Origin: Bdellovibrionales bacterium | GTDB taxonomy: Bacteria > Bdellovibrionota > Bacteriovoracia > Bacteriovoracales > Bacteriovoracaceae | Assembly (NCBI GenBank): GCA_005791855.1 | Contig: SXUH01000446.1 | Span: forward strand, 1 to 6,747 | Length of the DNA: 6,747 bases | Direction of reading: 5' to 3' | Shown: positions 5,475-6,747 of the stretch, one piece after another | Position numbering within the stretch: position 1 is the stretch's first letter | Layout: every line of letters begins with the position of its first letter | Translations under genes and position numbers: made by a program | The notes under the pieces: generated by a model | Databases searched by the model: none | What the model was told of the DNA's origin: nothing | Seen by the model: the letters and a program-made list of their open reading frames with translations, nothing else

Positions 5475-6747
<1,273 letters not shown>

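Overview
The window is GC-rich bacterial DNA with a strong preference for G/C-ending codons. It carries a Gram-negative-style gene set, including two proteins with classical signal peptides. The best lineage clue is the pair of succinate dehydrogenase genes. They are of the long flavoprotein / 2Fe-2S, 3Fe-4S, 4Fe-4S type shared by Bacteroidetes, Bdellovibrio-like bacteria and other former deltaproteobacteria. Together with the base composition this points to a Bdellovibrionota- or deltaproteobacteria-like organism. That placement is an inference and is not proven by the window.

Layout, left to right. (a) 1-585, plus strand: the 3' part of an unrecognised gene. (b) 571-2469, minus strand: a tightly packed three-gene operon read right to left. 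It encodes a SprT-like zinc-metalloprotease/DUF2786 fusion, a PaaI-like hotdog thioesterase and a DUF423 membrane protein. The genes overlap by 4 and 23 bases, and the last one runs 15 bases into the convergent gene at the left edge. (c) 2470-2630: an AT-richer divergent intergenic region with a promoter that appears to start the operon as a leaderless transcript. (d) 2631-2978, plus strand: a small secreted four-cysteine protein of unknown function. (e) 3094-4638, plus strand: a secreted metzincin protease resembling the M11 (gametolysin) group, with a C-terminal beta-sandwich-like region. Its Shine-Dalgarno sequence is buried in a perfect 11-bp hairpin. (f) 4642-4669: an intrinsic terminator whose U-tract serves the minus strand. 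(g) 4675-6747, minus strand: sdhB and the C-terminal two thirds of sdhA. The missing sdhA start, and probably the cytochrome b gene sdhC, lie beyond the right edge.

Working together: SdhA and SdhB form the soluble catalytic part of respiratory complex II. The two plus-strand secreted products may act outside the cytoplasm, where the protease could degrade extracellular or prey/host protein. The minus-strand SprT operon looks like an intracellular housekeeping or stress unit of unknown overall purpose. The most notable unexplained structure is the hairpin that masks the protease ribosome binding site, a candidate RNA switch or thermosensor. I see no tRNA, rRNA, CRISPR array, insertion sequence or prophage feature.
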